The notes under the pieces were generated by a model, which was not told where the DNA came from, made no database searches, and saw only the letters and a list, made by a program, of their open reading frames with translations. A stretch of 64,000 bases of DNA. It comes from UBA7067 sp051880615. GTDB taxonomy: Bacteria; Bacillota; Clostridia; Oscillospirales; Acutalibacteraceae. The stretch covers positions 62,001 to 126,000 of the forward strand of contig JBJEOH010000061.1 in NCBI GenBank assembly GCA_051880615.1, given 5' to 3'. Shown here one piece after another: positions 23,416-32,295 of this stretch; within the stretch, counting starts at the first letter, position 1; each line of letters starts with the position of its first letter. Position numbers and translations under genes: made by a program.

Positions 23416-24279
23416 TCAGCGGTGGTTTACAGCCTTGATATAATATCTTCTGTAAAGAATAAAGCTCAAAACTGAAAGCACAAGTAAAATTGCTGAGAAA
23501 ATGAAGAAATACATAAATACTCCGTTTGCGTAGCTTACAAACAAATTATACAGCGAGCGTGTGTTTAAGTTTATTTGAGAAATCTTGCCCGACAATAATA
23601 CAACTATAGGTATCACCGTCACCGCTAAAAATGTGCTTGTGAATCCGTAGCAGAGGTATCGGAAGCGCCTGTGCTTGAATTTGTTGGTAAAGACTATTAT
23701 CAATGTGATAATCAGGGCAACAGCGGCAAGAGATATTGTTATTATCAAAACGGGAGTTGAAGCCTTGTAAATATAGTTTGCAACGAATGAAAAGAACGGA
23801 ATAGAAACCTGTGTTACATACCTTTCGCTTGCCTGATCGACAAAATAGCTCAGGTTCTCCTGCGATACCGAGCTTTTGTTAATTCCGTTTTCGTCCATAT
23901 AGCTGTCAAGCGCCGCATAAAGCTGCTGCTTGAATTCCGTCGTATCTACAAGCGTTGTGTCGCCTGTATAGAAAGCGGAGATGTAGTTCAGCTCAATCTC
24001 GTTGATGTCAAGGCTCTGAACAAAGCCCTCAGCAAAGCTCTCGTTAAGTCCGCTGGCATTGCCGAGGCTTTTAAGCTCGCTTTTCAGCTCGTCTTTGACC
24101 ATTGCATAATATCCGCTTTCGCCCATTTTGCTTATCATATAATCCTGAGAAAATACGGTGGTTTCCAAAATTATAAATACGGAAAGCAAAAACAGAACAA
24201 ATGCAAGCAGAAACGAGAGCAATCCGTACAGCATTGGCTTGACCTTTGATTTTTGCCTGTGATGTGAATTATAAGACAT
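23416..24279 (-). CDS. Integral membrane protein of the sortase operon
   Basis: The 287-residue protein has one N-terminal hydrophobic segment (about 15-40), a mostly helical extracellular domain of about 130 residues, and three C-terminal transmembrane segments. I do not recognise a named family, although the layout recalls clostridial proteins encoded with sortases. The start at 24279 has GCGAGGTC upstream and follows the sortase stop by 16 bases. It probably assists or follows surface protein anchoring, on the evidence of position only. Confidence 0.7.
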   Translation of the reverse strand: MSYNSHHRQKSKVKPMLYGLLSFLLAFVLFLLSVFIILETTVFSQDYMISKMGESGYYAMVKDELKSELKSLGNASGLNESFAEGFVQSLDINEIELNYISAFYTGDTTLVDTTEFKQQLYAALDSYMDENGINKSSVSQENLSYFVDQASERYVTQVSIPFFSFVANYIYKASTPVLIITISLAAVALIITLIIVFTNKFKHRRFRYLCYGFTSTFLAVTVIPIVVLLSGKISQINLNTRSLYNLFVSYANGVFMYFFIFSAILLVLSVLSFILYRRYYIKAVNHR

Positions 24280-24295
24280 TTTTCTGACCTCGCTT

Positions 24296-24982
24296 TCAGC
24301 TGTTTTTATCAATAACGATATTACTTGAAAGTGGCTTTGCGTAAACAAAGCACCTTTGTGGGGTCAGTCCAAGCTCATCAAAGGGATAACAGGTATATAA
24401 AATCAAATTTTCGCTGTCAGCCGAGAGATCATAAGCCGACTCGTCGGTATAATCCTTGACTTGAATGTCGGTAATTTCATAGGTGAAATTGCCGTAGCTT
24501 GTCCTAATCAGTATTTCCTGACCTATTTTGGCATATTTCAGCCCGTTAAAGAATGTGTTGTTGTGTCCGGCAACGAGAATAGTTTTGCCATATCCGGGAA
24601 TTGCGCTGCCGTTGTAAATTCCTACGCCGTTGTTAAGTGCAATATTATCATCACCGAAAAAGAGCCTTGTGTTAATCTGACAGTCCTCAATAATAAGCTC
24701 ACCGAACTGGTCGCCGTAGCTTGGGAATTCGATTTCGGAGATTTTGACTGTTTGTTTTTTATCAGACTCCTCGACCGGTACAAAGATGTTTTTAAAGTCC
24801 TCGGAAAAGCTCTTTTCGGTGTCAGAGAAAAACAGACTGCCTATAGATACAACACCCGACACAGAAGGCGAGAGGACAAAGAAACATACAAGATATATTA
24901 CTGCACAAAAGATAATGGGAAGAATTATAAAATTCTTCCCATTAAAAGAGTGGCGTTTTGAATTATTATGCCTGTGCTTCAT
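24296..24982 (-). CDS. Class D-type sortase
   Basis: The 228-residue transpeptidase has an N-terminal membrane anchor (residues 18-40) and a sortase domain with the catalytic histidine in VAGHNNTFF, the catalytic cysteine in LILYTCYPF and the arginine in LTPQRCFVYAK. It joins sorted surface proteins to the cell wall or to each other. The start overlaps the end of the substrate gene by 17 bases. One candidate substrate and a membrane protein flank it, so this is a dedicated three-gene cassette. Confidence 0.9.
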   Translation of the reverse strand: MKHRHNNSKRHSFNGKNFIILPIIFCAVIYLVCFFVLSPSVSGVVSIGSLFFSDTEKSFSEDFKNIFVPVEESDKKQTVKISEIEFPSYGDQFGELIIEDCQINTRLFFGDDNIALNNGVGIYNGSAIPGYGKTILVAGHNNTFFNGLKYAKIGQEILIRTSYGNFTYEITDIQVKDYTDESAYDLSADSENLILYTCYPFDELGLTPQRCFVYAKPLSSNIVIDKNS

Positions 24983-25601
24983 AAGCCTTTTCGCTCTTCT
25001 TTGAAGCCTTGAAGAGATATACTCCTGCGGCTGAAACGAGAAGAACGCCAACACCTGCTACAGCAACAACACCCGGAATGTTGAAGTCTGCGCCTGTTGT
25101 TTTAATCGGGTTATCAGGTGTTACAGTAGAACCGCCTGCTGACGGTGTGATTGCTGATACTGTTGCGCTGAATACAACATTTCCGCTTGCATCAACAATG
25201 CTTACAGCACCGGTTGAGCTTGTGTACTGAAGTGTAAGACCTACCGGAGAAAGAGCCGCATTAACCTTAGAAGTAAAGGTGTTGAGCTGATCTGAAGAAA
25301 GGTCCTTGATGTGTGCAACGCCTGTGCTTACGAGGTAAGCCTTTGCATCCTCAATGCCTGCAATAACCTGGGTTGCCTGCTCGTCTGTAATCTCAACTGT
25401 GTTGAAGTAGTTTTCCGCCTGGTTGATATAAGATGCCGGAATCGACTTAGCGACGCCGTTTAAAGTAACGGTAGTGTTAAGCTCGTCAAGAATCTTCTGC
25501 TCAGCAGCATTGATACCTGCGGCTGAAACAGCAAATGTAGCGGTAACGGCTACAGCTGCAGCAAGAAGTGCAGATGAGAGAACTTTTGCAACTTTTTTCA
25601 T
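24966..25601 (-). CDS. Secreted, C-terminally anchored surface protein, predicted sortase substrate
   Basis: The 211-residue protein has a Sec signal peptide (KKVAKVLSSALLAAAVAVTA, cleavage after about residue 29). The mature domain is alanine- and threonine-rich, about 130 residues. A C-terminal sorting region follows: IKTTG, a hydrophobic helix (PGVVAVAGVGVLLVSAAGVY) and a lysine tail (KASKKSEK). The pentapeptide differs from canonical LPXTG but stands where the sortase site should be. It is the first gene of the operon, preceded by AAAGGAAG and a consensus promoter. The binding or structural role is unknown. Confidence 0.8.
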   Translation of the reverse strand: MKKVAKVLSSALLAAAVAVTATFAVSAAGINAAEQKILDELNTTVTLNGVAKSIPASYINQAENYFNTVEITDEQATQVIAGIEDAKAYLVSTGVAHIKDLSSDQLNTFTSKVNAALSPVGLTLQYTSSTGAVSIVDASGNVVFSATVSAITPSAGGSTVTPDNPIKTTGADFNIPGVVAVAGVGVLLVSAAGVYLFKASKKSEKAYEAQA

Positions 25602-25672
25602 TTCGTACAACTTCCTTTCTGAAAAGTGATAATTCAAGATTATAGTATCCCTCATAATCTGAAACTAAGCCT

Positions 25673-25701
25673 ATTATACGCTCCGAGGAACTCTTTGTCA
25701 A
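25673..25701 (-). promoter_or_regulatory. Consensus sigma-A promoter of the sortase cassette
   Basis: On the minus strand TTGACA (25701-25696) and TATAAT (25678-25673) are perfect and 17 bases apart. The 328 bases between the two divergent operons (25602-25929) hold only this promoter and the uvrB promoter. Confidence 0.93.
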
Positions 25702-25851
25702 CCGTTTGAGTGATATTTTTTAAACGCATTTTTGGTTTTGTCAGTATTATGTATTTTTCATATATAGAAATACAATATCTTGTTTGAATTATGCGATGCT
25801 CAGGCTTGATTTTCTCTGGTGTGCAAAAGAATTTTAACAGATTTTCATAAT

Positions 25852-25880
25852 TTGAAAAAGCTGCTGATCTGTGGTATAAT
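25852..25880 (+). promoter_or_regulatory. Sigma-A promoter of the uvrB-topoisomerase operon
   Basis: TTGAAA (25852-25857) and TATAAT (25875-25880) have a 17-base spacer. I see no LexA-type GAAC-N4-GTTC box nearby. Confidence 0.85.
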
Positions 25881-25929
25881 ATAATTTAATTGCAGGCTTT
25901 TAAGCTTTGATAATTCGGAGGAGTGCGCT

Positions 25930-27894
25930 ATGCCTGATTTTAAGCTTCATTCAAAATACACACCCACAGGCGACCAGCCGCAGGCTATTGAGTCGATAGT
26001 AAGGGGTATACAAAACGGCGACCGTGAGCAGTCGCTGCTGGGCGTTACAGGTTCGGGCAAAACCTTCACAATGGCGAATGTCATTGAGCGTGTGAACCGT
26101 CCGACGCTTGTGCTTGCGCACAATAAAACGCTTGCGGCTCAGCTATGCAGTGAGTTTAAGGAGTTCTTCCCCGAGAATGCGGTGGAGTACTTCGTGAGCT
26201 ACTATGACTACTATCAGCCTGAGGCGTATGTAGCGCAGACCGACACATATATTGAAAAGGACAGCTCAATTAATGATGAAATAGACAAGCTGCGCCACAG
26301 CGCGACACTTGCACTGTCAGAGCGGCGCGATGTAATAATAGTATCGAGCGTATCGTGCATATACAGCCTCGGTAACCCGATTGACTACCGAAATATGGTT
26401 ATCAGTCTGCGTCCCGGTATGGAGAAAAACCGCGACGAGCTTTTGCAGAAGCTGGTTGAGCTGCAATACGAGAGAAACGATATAAGCTTTACCCGAAACA
26501 AGTTCAGGGTAAGGGGAGATGTTGTTGAGATTTTTCCCGCAGGAAGCGGCGACAGAATTTTGCGTGTTGAATTCTTCGGCGACGAAATCGACAGAATAAC
26601 CGAGCTTAATCCACTTACGGGCGAGGTGCTTGGTACACTGCGCCACGCGGCGGTTTATCCTGCCTCGCACTACATTGTGCCGCAGGAGAGAATGAGCAAG
26701 GCGCTGATGGATATTGAGCAGGAGCTTCAGAGCCGCCTTGAATACTTTCGCTCACACGGCAAACTGCTTGAAGCTCAGCGAATTGAACAGCGCACACGAT
26801 ATGATATGGAAATGCTCAGGGAAATCGGCTTTTGCTCGGGAATTGAGAACTATTCAAGGATAATTTCGGGCAGAGCGCCGGGCAGCTCACCGTACACACT
26901 GCTTGACTATTTCCCCGACGACTTTCTGCTGTTCGTTGACGAGTCGCATGTTACTCTGCCGCAGGTCAGGGGAATGTATGCAGGGGATAGGGCAAGAAAG
27001 GAAAACCTTGTGAATTACGGCTTTCGTCTGCCGTCTGCATTCGACAATCGTCCCTTGAATTTTGATGAATTTTATGAGAGAATTAACCAGGCTGTCTATG
27101 TCAGCGCAACGCCCGGCGAATTTGAAAAGGAACATTCCACGCAGATTGTTGAGCAGGTTATTCGCCCGACAGGACTGTTAGACCCGAATATTTCGGTGCG
27201 TCCGACAGAGGGTCAGATTGACGACCTTGTGTCTGAGATAAACCAGAGAGCCGCTAAGGGCGAGCGTGTGCTTGTGACGACGCTTACAAAGAAAATGGCG
27301 GAGGATTTGACCTCGTATTTCTATGACTTCGGCATCAGGGTGCGCTATATGCACCACGACATTGATACCGTTGAGCGAATGGAGATTATCAGGGATTTGC
27401 GACTGGGTGAATTTGATGTGCTTGTCGGAATTAACCTTCTCCGTGAGGGTCTTGATATTCCCGAGGTTTCGCTTGTCGCAATTCTTGACGCAGACAAGGA
27501 GGGCTTCCTCAGGAGTGAACGCTCGCTTATCCAGACAATAGGCAGAGCCGCCAGAAACTCAAACGGCGAGGTTATAATGTACGGCGATACGGTTACACCC
27601 TCAATGGAAAGCGCGATTAAAGAAACGCTGCGCCGCCGCGAAATTCAGGACGCATATAATAAGAAACACGGCATAACGCCGAAAACCATAGTTAAAAAGG
27701 TAAGCGATGTGCTTGAAATTTCAAGCAAGGAAAAGCACGAAAAGGGCAAGAACGAAAAGCAGCTCACAAGGGCTGAAAAGCAGGAGCTTATTATCTCGCT
27801 TACAAAGGAAATGAAAGCAGCGGCAAAGCTGCTTGAATTTGAGCACGCAGCGTATCTGAGGGACAAGATAAAAAGGCTTAAGGGAGAGAAATAA
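25930..27894 (+). CDS. uvrB: UvrABC system protein B
   Basis: The 654-residue helicase-like subunit of nucleotide excision repair receives damaged DNA from UvrA and recruits UvrC. It has Walker A GVTGSGKTF, the beta-hairpin region YYDYYQPEAYVAQTDTYIEK, DEXX LFVDESHVTLPQ, motif V INLLREGLDIPEVS, motif VI QTIGRAARN and a C-terminal UVR domain (LEFEHAAYLRDKI) for UvrC. All are intact. GGAGGAGTG precedes the ATG. Its TAA overlaps the ATG of the topoisomerase subunit by one base, an unusual partner, since uvrA is normally adjacent. Confidence 0.97.
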   Translation: MPDFKLHSKYTPTGDQPQAIESIVRGIQNGDREQSLLGVTGSGKTFTMANVIERVNRPTLVLAHNKTLAAQLCSEFKEFFPENAVEYFVSYYDYYQPEAYVAQTDTYIEKDSSINDEIDKLRHSATLALSERRDVIIVSSVSCIYSLGNPIDYRNMVISLRPGMEKNRDELLQKLVELQYERNDISFTRNKFRVRGDVVEIFPAGSGDRILRVEFFGDEIDRITELNPLTGEVLGTLRHAAVYPASHYIVPQERMSKALMDIEQELQSRLEYFRSHGKLLEAQRIEQRTRYDMEMLREIGFCSGIENYSRIISGRAPGSSPYTLLDYFPDDFLLFVDESHVTLPQVRGMYAGDRARKENLVNYGFRLPSAFDNRPLNFDEFYERINQAVYVSATPGEFEKEHSTQIVEQVIRPTGLLDPNISVRPTEGQIDDLVSEINQRAAKGERVLVTTLTKKMAEDLTSYFYDFGIRVRYMHHDIDTVERMEIIRDLRLGEFDVLVGINLLREGLDIPEVSLVAILDADKEGFLRSERSLIQTIGRAARNSNGEVIMYGDTVTPSMESAIKETLRRREIQDAYNKKHGITPKTIVKKVSDVLEISSKEKHEKGKNEKQLTRAEKQELIISLTKEMKAAAKLLEFEHAAYLRDKIKRLKGEK

Positions 27895-29879
27895 TGGCAA
27901 GGAAAAAACAAACGCAGGAATACGGCAACGACAGTATAGTTTCGCTCAAGGGTGCCGACAGGGTAAGAAAACGCCCTGCGGTTATATTTGGCTCGGACGG
28001 TCTTGACGGCTGCTGCCACAGCGTTTTTGAAATATTATCAAACTCGATTGACGAGGCAAGAGAGGGCTTTGGCAAGCAAATCAATATAACCAAGTTTCAG
28101 GACGGCTCTATTGAGGTTGAGGACTTCGGACGAGGTATTCCCGTTGACTTCAACAACAATGAGCAGAAGTATAACTGGGAGCTTGTGTTCTGCGAGCTTT
28201 ACGCAGGCGGAAAATACAATAATGCAGACAGCGAAAGCTATGAGTTTTCGCTTGGCTTGAACGGCTTGGGACTTTGCTCAACGCAGTACTCGTCCGAGTA
28301 TATGGATGTTGATATAAGGCGTGACGGCTACCGCTACACTCTGCACTTTGAAAAGGGTGAGAATGTAGGCGGACTGAAAAAAGAGAAGTACGATAAAAAG
28401 GACACCGGCACAAGGATAAAATGGAAGCCCGATATTGAGGTTTTTACCGATATTAATGTACCTGCCGAGTATTTTGAGGATACGCTGAAAAGACAGGCTA
28501 TTGTCAACGCGGGTGTGAATTTCACGCTTAAAATTCAAAACGGCAAGTCCTTTGATACGCACGAATATAATTACCAAAACGGCATAACCGATTATGTTGA
28601 GGAAATCGCAGGCGATAAATCGCTCACCTCGGTTCAGTCATGGACGGGTGAGAGTATGTGCAGAGATCGTGACGACAAGCCCGAGTACAAGGTGAAGATG
28701 AGCTTTGCGCTGACCTTCTCAAACAAGTTAAGCGTTACCGAATATTACCACAACTCAAGCTGGCTTGAACATGGCGGCTCGCCTGATTTGGCGGTTAAAA
28801 ACGCATTTGTATATCAGATTGACTCGTACTTAAAGCAGAACAGCAAATACAACAAGAATGAAAGCAAGATAAAGTTTGCCGATGTTGAGGACTGTCTTGT
28901 GCTTATCGGTTCGTCTTTTTCGAGCGTAACATCATATGCCAACCAGACAAAAAAGGCTATCACAAACAAGGGCATACAGCAGGCTATGACAGAGTTTCTG
29001 CGCCATAAGCTGGAGGTTTATTTTATTGAAAATCCGCTTGAGGCAGATAAGATTGCAGGCCAGGTGCTGATAAACAAAAGAAGCCGTGAGAGCGCAGAAA
29101 AGACAAGGCTGAACATACAGAAGAACCTGTCCAGTAAAATGGATATGACCTCACGAGTTGCAAAGTTTGTAGATTGCAGAAGCCGCGACAAATCGGAGCG
29201 TGAGCTGTTTATAGTAGAGGGCGACTCGGCTTTGGGCGCGTGTAAACAGGCGAGAGACCCGAATTTTCAGGCTATAATGCCGATAAGAGGTAAGATACTC
29301 AACTGCTTAAAGGTGGATTACGACAGGATTTTCAAGAGTGAAATTATCACTGACCTGTTAAAGGTACTCGGCTGCGGCGTTGAGGTCAAGTCGAAGGCTA
29401 ACAAGGAGCTTTCAACCTTTGATATGGAGAATCTGCGCTGGAACAAAATCATCATCTGTACCGATGCAGATGTTGACGGCTTCCATATCCGCACGCTTGT
29501 TTTGACTATGATTTACCGTCTTACGCCTACCCTCATTGAACAGGGCAAGGTGTTCATTGCCGAATCACCGCTTTATGAAATAACCACGAAAAATGAGGTT
29601 TACTTTGCCTATGATGACAACGAGAAGGAGCAATTCCTAAAGCAGATTGACGGCAAGTTCACTATTCAGCGTTCTAAAGGTCTCGGTGAAAACGAGCCTG
29701 ATATGATGAATATGACAACAATGAATCCCGAAACACGCCGACTTATCAAGGTTGTTCCGGGGCAGGCAGAGGAGAGCGCGAGAATGTTTGACATTCTGTT
29801 CGGCGACGACCTCGGCAAGCGCAAGGAATTTATAATAGAAAACGGCGGAAAATATATTGATAATCTTGATTTAAGCTGA
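27894..29879 (+). CDS. parE: Divergent type II DNA topoisomerase subunit B (GyrB/ParE-like)
   Basis: The 661-residue protein has the GHKL ATPase site (VRKRPAVIFGS, then FEILSNSIDEARE and DFGRGIPVDF), the transducer, and the TOPRIM motifs FIVEGDSALG and TDADVDGFHIRTL. It is clearly a type II topoisomerase ATPase subunit but differs from canonical GyrB, for instance in the unusual GLNGLGLCSTQY lid in place of the usual glycine-rich box. It probably decatenates or relaxes DNA with the following subunit. The assignment to topoisomerase IV rather than gyrase rests on the partner lacking a GyrA box. It is cotranscribed with uvrB. Confidence 0.85.
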   Translation: MARKKQTQEYGNDSIVSLKGADRVRKRPAVIFGSDGLDGCCHSVFEILSNSIDEAREGFGKQINITKFQDGSIEVEDFGRGIPVDFNNNEQKYNWELVFCELYAGGKYNNADSESYEFSLGLNGLGLCSTQYSSEYMDVDIRRDGYRYTLHFEKGENVGGLKKEKYDKKDTGTRIKWKPDIEVFTDINVPAEYFEDTLKRQAIVNAGVNFTLKIQNGKSFDTHEYNYQNGITDYVEEIAGDKSLTSVQSWTGESMCRDRDDKPEYKVKMSFALTFSNKLSVTEYYHNSSWLEHGGSPDLAVKNAFVYQIDSYLKQNSKYNKNESKIKFADVEDCLVLIGSSFSSVTSYANQTKKAITNKGIQQAMTEFLRHKLEVYFIENPLEADKIAGQVLINKRSRESAEKTRLNIQKNLSSKMDMTSRVAKFVDCRSRDKSERELFIVEGDSALGACKQARDPNFQAIMPIRGKILNCLKVDYDRIFKSEIITDLLKVLGCGVEVKSKANKELSTFDMENLRWNKIIICTDADVDGFHIRTLVLTMIYRLTPTLIEQGKVFIAESPLYEITTKNEVYFAYDDNEKEQFLKQIDGKFTIQRSKGLGENEPDMMNMTTMNPETRRLIKVVPGQAEESARMFDILFGDDLGKRKEFIIENGGKYIDNLDLS

Positions 29880-29895
29880 GGAAGGAGGAGAGAGT

Positions 29896-32130
29896 ATGGC
29901 GAGAAAAAAGAAAGAAGCACCGCGCAGTGCTTCTAAAATTCACGGCGTAATAAACGGTGCCGGTACTGTTGTTGAGCAGGAAATCCCCTCAACGCTTGAG
30001 CTTAATTTTATGCCCTACGCTATGAGCGTTATTCTGTCCCGAGCCATTCCCGAGATTGACGGCTTCAAGCCCAGCCACAGAAAGCTTTTATTCACTATGT
30101 ATAAAATGGGGCTGCTGACAGGCGCAAGGACGAAGTCGGCGAATATAGTCGGGCAGACAATGAAGCTGAACCCTCACGGTGATGCGGCAATTTATGACAC
30201 AATGGTAAGGCTCAGCCGGGGCTATGAGGCGCTTTTGCACCCATATGTCGATTCAAAGGGTAACTTCGGCAAGTTCTACAGCCGCGATATGGCTTGGGCG
30301 GCTTCCCGTTATACCGAGGCAAAGCTTGACCCGATTTGCAACGAGCTTTTCCGCGATATTGACAAGGACACTGTTGATTTTGTAGATAACTACGACAACA
30401 CAATGAAAGAGCCGGCACTTTTGCCGGCAACATATCCGTCGGTGCTTGTAAACGCAAACACGGGTATTGCAGTCGGAATGGCAAGCTCGATTTGCTCGTT
30501 CAACTTAAAAGAGGTGTGTGAAACAACAATCGCACTCATCAAAGACCCGGAGCACAATATTTCGGACACTATGCCTGCACCGGATTTCCCCGGCGGCGCG
30601 CAGATAATTTATGACAAGGCTGTGTTTGACAGTATTTATAAAACAGGCAGAGGAAGCTTTAAGGTGCGCTCACGATATTCCTACGACAAGAGCGCAAACT
30701 GCATTGATGTTCTCGGTATTCCTCCGACAACAACGAGCGAGGCGATAATCGAGAAGATAATCGACCTTGTAAAGGGCGGCAAAATCAAGGAAATTTCAGA
30801 TGTGCGTGACGAAACGGGTCTTGACGGACTTAAGATTACAATAGACCTTAAGCGTGGTGTTGACCCTGACAAGCTTATGCAGCGTCTTTACAAGTTCACA
30901 ACTCTTGAGGACAGCTTCAGCTGTAACTTTAATGTGCTTATCGGCGGTACGCCGAGGGTTCTTGGTGTGCGTGAGCTGCTTGAGGAGTGGACAGCCTTTC
31001 GTGTTGAGTGTGTTCGCCGCCGGGTTTATTTTGATTTACACAAGAAGAAAGACAAGCTTCACCTTTTGCAGGGACTGAAGCTTATCCTGCTTGATATAGA
31101 CAAGGCTGTTAAAATTGTCAGAGAAACCGCCGAGGAGTCGGAGGTTGTGCCAAACCTTATGATAGGCTTCGGCATTGATGAGATACAGGCTGAGTATGTT
31201 GCCGAAATCAAGCTGCGTCACCTGAACCGTGAGTATATTTTAAAGCGCACCGCTGAGGTTGACGAGCTTGAAAAGAGCATTGCAGAGCTTGAGTCGATTC
31301 TCGCAAGCAAGACAAAGGTAAAGAACATAATAGTAAAAGAGCTTAAGGATGTTGCCGAAAAATACGGTCAGCCGCGCCGCAGCATACTTGTGTATGCAAG
31401 CGACATTGAGCAGGTCGAGGAGGTTGAGGAGATACCCGACTATCCCGTAAACCTGTTCTTCACCAAGGAGGGGTATTTCAAGAAGATTACTCCGCTTTCC
31501 TTGCGAATGGGCGGCGAGCAGAAGCTAAAGGATGGCGACGAGATGCGCTGCGCCGTTGAAGCGACCAACTCGGCGGAGCTTTTGTTCTTCACGAATAAAT
31601 GTCAGGTTTATAAGGCTAAGGCAAATGATTTTGCCGACACAAAGGCGAGTGTATTGGGTGACTACATTCCTGCAAAGCTCAGTATGGACGAGGGAGAGCA
31701 GGCGATTGAGATGATAGTCACAAAGGACTACAAGGGCGTTTTGCTGTTCGCTTTTGAAAACGGCAAGGTTGCAAAGCTGAGCCTTGACTTGTACGCCACA
31801 AAGACTAACCGCAAAAAGCTGACAGGCGCATACAGTGACAAATCACCGATTGCAGCTATTGCACTAATTCAGGACGAGGGCGAATTTGTGCTGACTGCTT
31901 CGTCGGGCAGAATGCTGCTGTTCAATACCGCGCTACTCACGCTTAAGTCAACAAGAAGCACTCAGGGTGTTTCTGTAATGCGACTAAAAAAGGGTCAGCG
32001 TGTGATGAGCATTGAGCCGTATAGCGAGGGTCGCTTTGACAAGCCGTCAAGATACCGCAGCAAGACCCTGCCTGCTCTCGGTGCGTTTCCTGCACCCGAG
32101 GACGAGGCAAAGCAGCTGACGATAATTTAA
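29896..32130 (+). CDS. parC: Divergent type II DNA topoisomerase subunit A (ParC/GyrA-like)
   Basis: The 744-residue subunit has the N-terminal breakage-reunion domain (LELNFMPYAMSVILSRAIPE) with the catalytic tyrosine in AASRYTEAKLD, a coiled-coil tower, and a short beta-pinwheel C-terminus. No GyrA box (QxRGGKG) is seen, which suits a topoisomerase IV-type enzyme. The quinolone-region helix reads GQTMKLNPHGDAAIYDTMVR. It is one residue shorter than usual and has Ala where Ser83 of GyrA would be. GGAGG precedes the ATG. The N-terminal tail (ARKKKEAPRSASK) is basic. Confidence 0.87.
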   Translation: MARKKKEAPRSASKIHGVINGAGTVVEQEIPSTLELNFMPYAMSVILSRAIPEIDGFKPSHRKLLFTMYKMGLLTGARTKSANIVGQTMKLNPHGDAAIYDTMVRLSRGYEALLHPYVDSKGNFGKFYSRDMAWAASRYTEAKLDPICNELFRDIDKDTVDFVDNYDNTMKEPALLPATYPSVLVNANTGIAVGMASSICSFNLKEVCETTIALIKDPEHNISDTMPAPDFPGGAQIIYDKAVFDSIYKTGRGSFKVRSRYSYDKSANCIDVLGIPPTTTSEAIIEKIIDLVKGGKIKEISDVRDETGLDGLKITIDLKRGVDPDKLMQRLYKFTTLEDSFSCNFNVLIGGTPRVLGVRELLEEWTAFRVECVRRRVYFDLHKKKDKLHLLQGLKLILLDIDKAVKIVRETAEESEVVPNLMIGFGIDEIQAEYVAEIKLRHLNREYILKRTAEVDELEKSIAELESILASKTKVKNIIVKELKDVAEKYGQPRRSILVYASDIEQVEEVEEIPDYPVNLFFTKEGYFKKITPLSLRMGGEQKLKDGDEMRCAVEATNSAELLFFTNKCQVYKAKANDFADTKASVLGDYIPAKLSMDEGEQAIEMIVTKDYKGVLLFAFENGKVAKLSLDLYATKTNRKKLTGAYSDKSPIAAIALIQDEGEFVLTASSGRMLLFNTALLTLKSTRSTQGVSVMRLKKGQRVMSIEPYSEGRFDKPSRYRSKTLPALGAFPAPEDEAKQLTII

Positions 32131-32223
32131 AGTTCGCATATTCTGTCGGCTCTGGCGGATATTTACGGTGTGAGCGTTGACTATATTCTTGAGAGAACCG
32201 ACAATCCCGAAATGAACAGATAA
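32131..32223 (+). pseudogene. 3' fragment of an XRE-family regulator gene
   Basis: Directly after the topoisomerase stop, in the same frame, the DNA reads HILSALADIYGVSVDYILER and TDNPEMNR before a stop. This is the typical end of an XRE helix-turn-helix domain (ALADYFGVSVDYLLGRTD in many Firmicutes). There is no start codon or N-terminal half, so it is a remnant left by deletion. Confidence 0.7.
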
Positions 32224-32236
32224 CTGAATATATAAT

Positions 32237-32272
32237 AAAAAGGAAACAAGTCGAAAAAGCTTGTTTCCTTTT
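32237..32272 (+). terminator. Terminator after the uvrB-topoisomerase operon
   Basis: AAAAGGAAACAAG and CTTGTTTCCTTTT form a perfect 13-base stem with a nine-base loop. Confidence 0.85.
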
Positions 32273-32289
32273 CTGAATTATGCTAAAAT
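32261..32289 (+). promoter_or_regulatory. Extended -10 promoter of the small toxin-like module
   Basis: TTGTTT (32261-32266) and TGCTAAAAT, with the -10 hexamer at 32284-32289, have a 17-base spacer. The -35 overlaps the 3' arm of the preceding terminator. The expected start is near 32296, exactly where an inverted repeat begins. Confidence 0.6.
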
Positions 32290-32295
32290 ACTGAC

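Noticed and set aside
25881..25929. LexA/SOS box before uvrB
   Set aside because: No GAAC-N4-GTTC motif is visible in the intergenic region.
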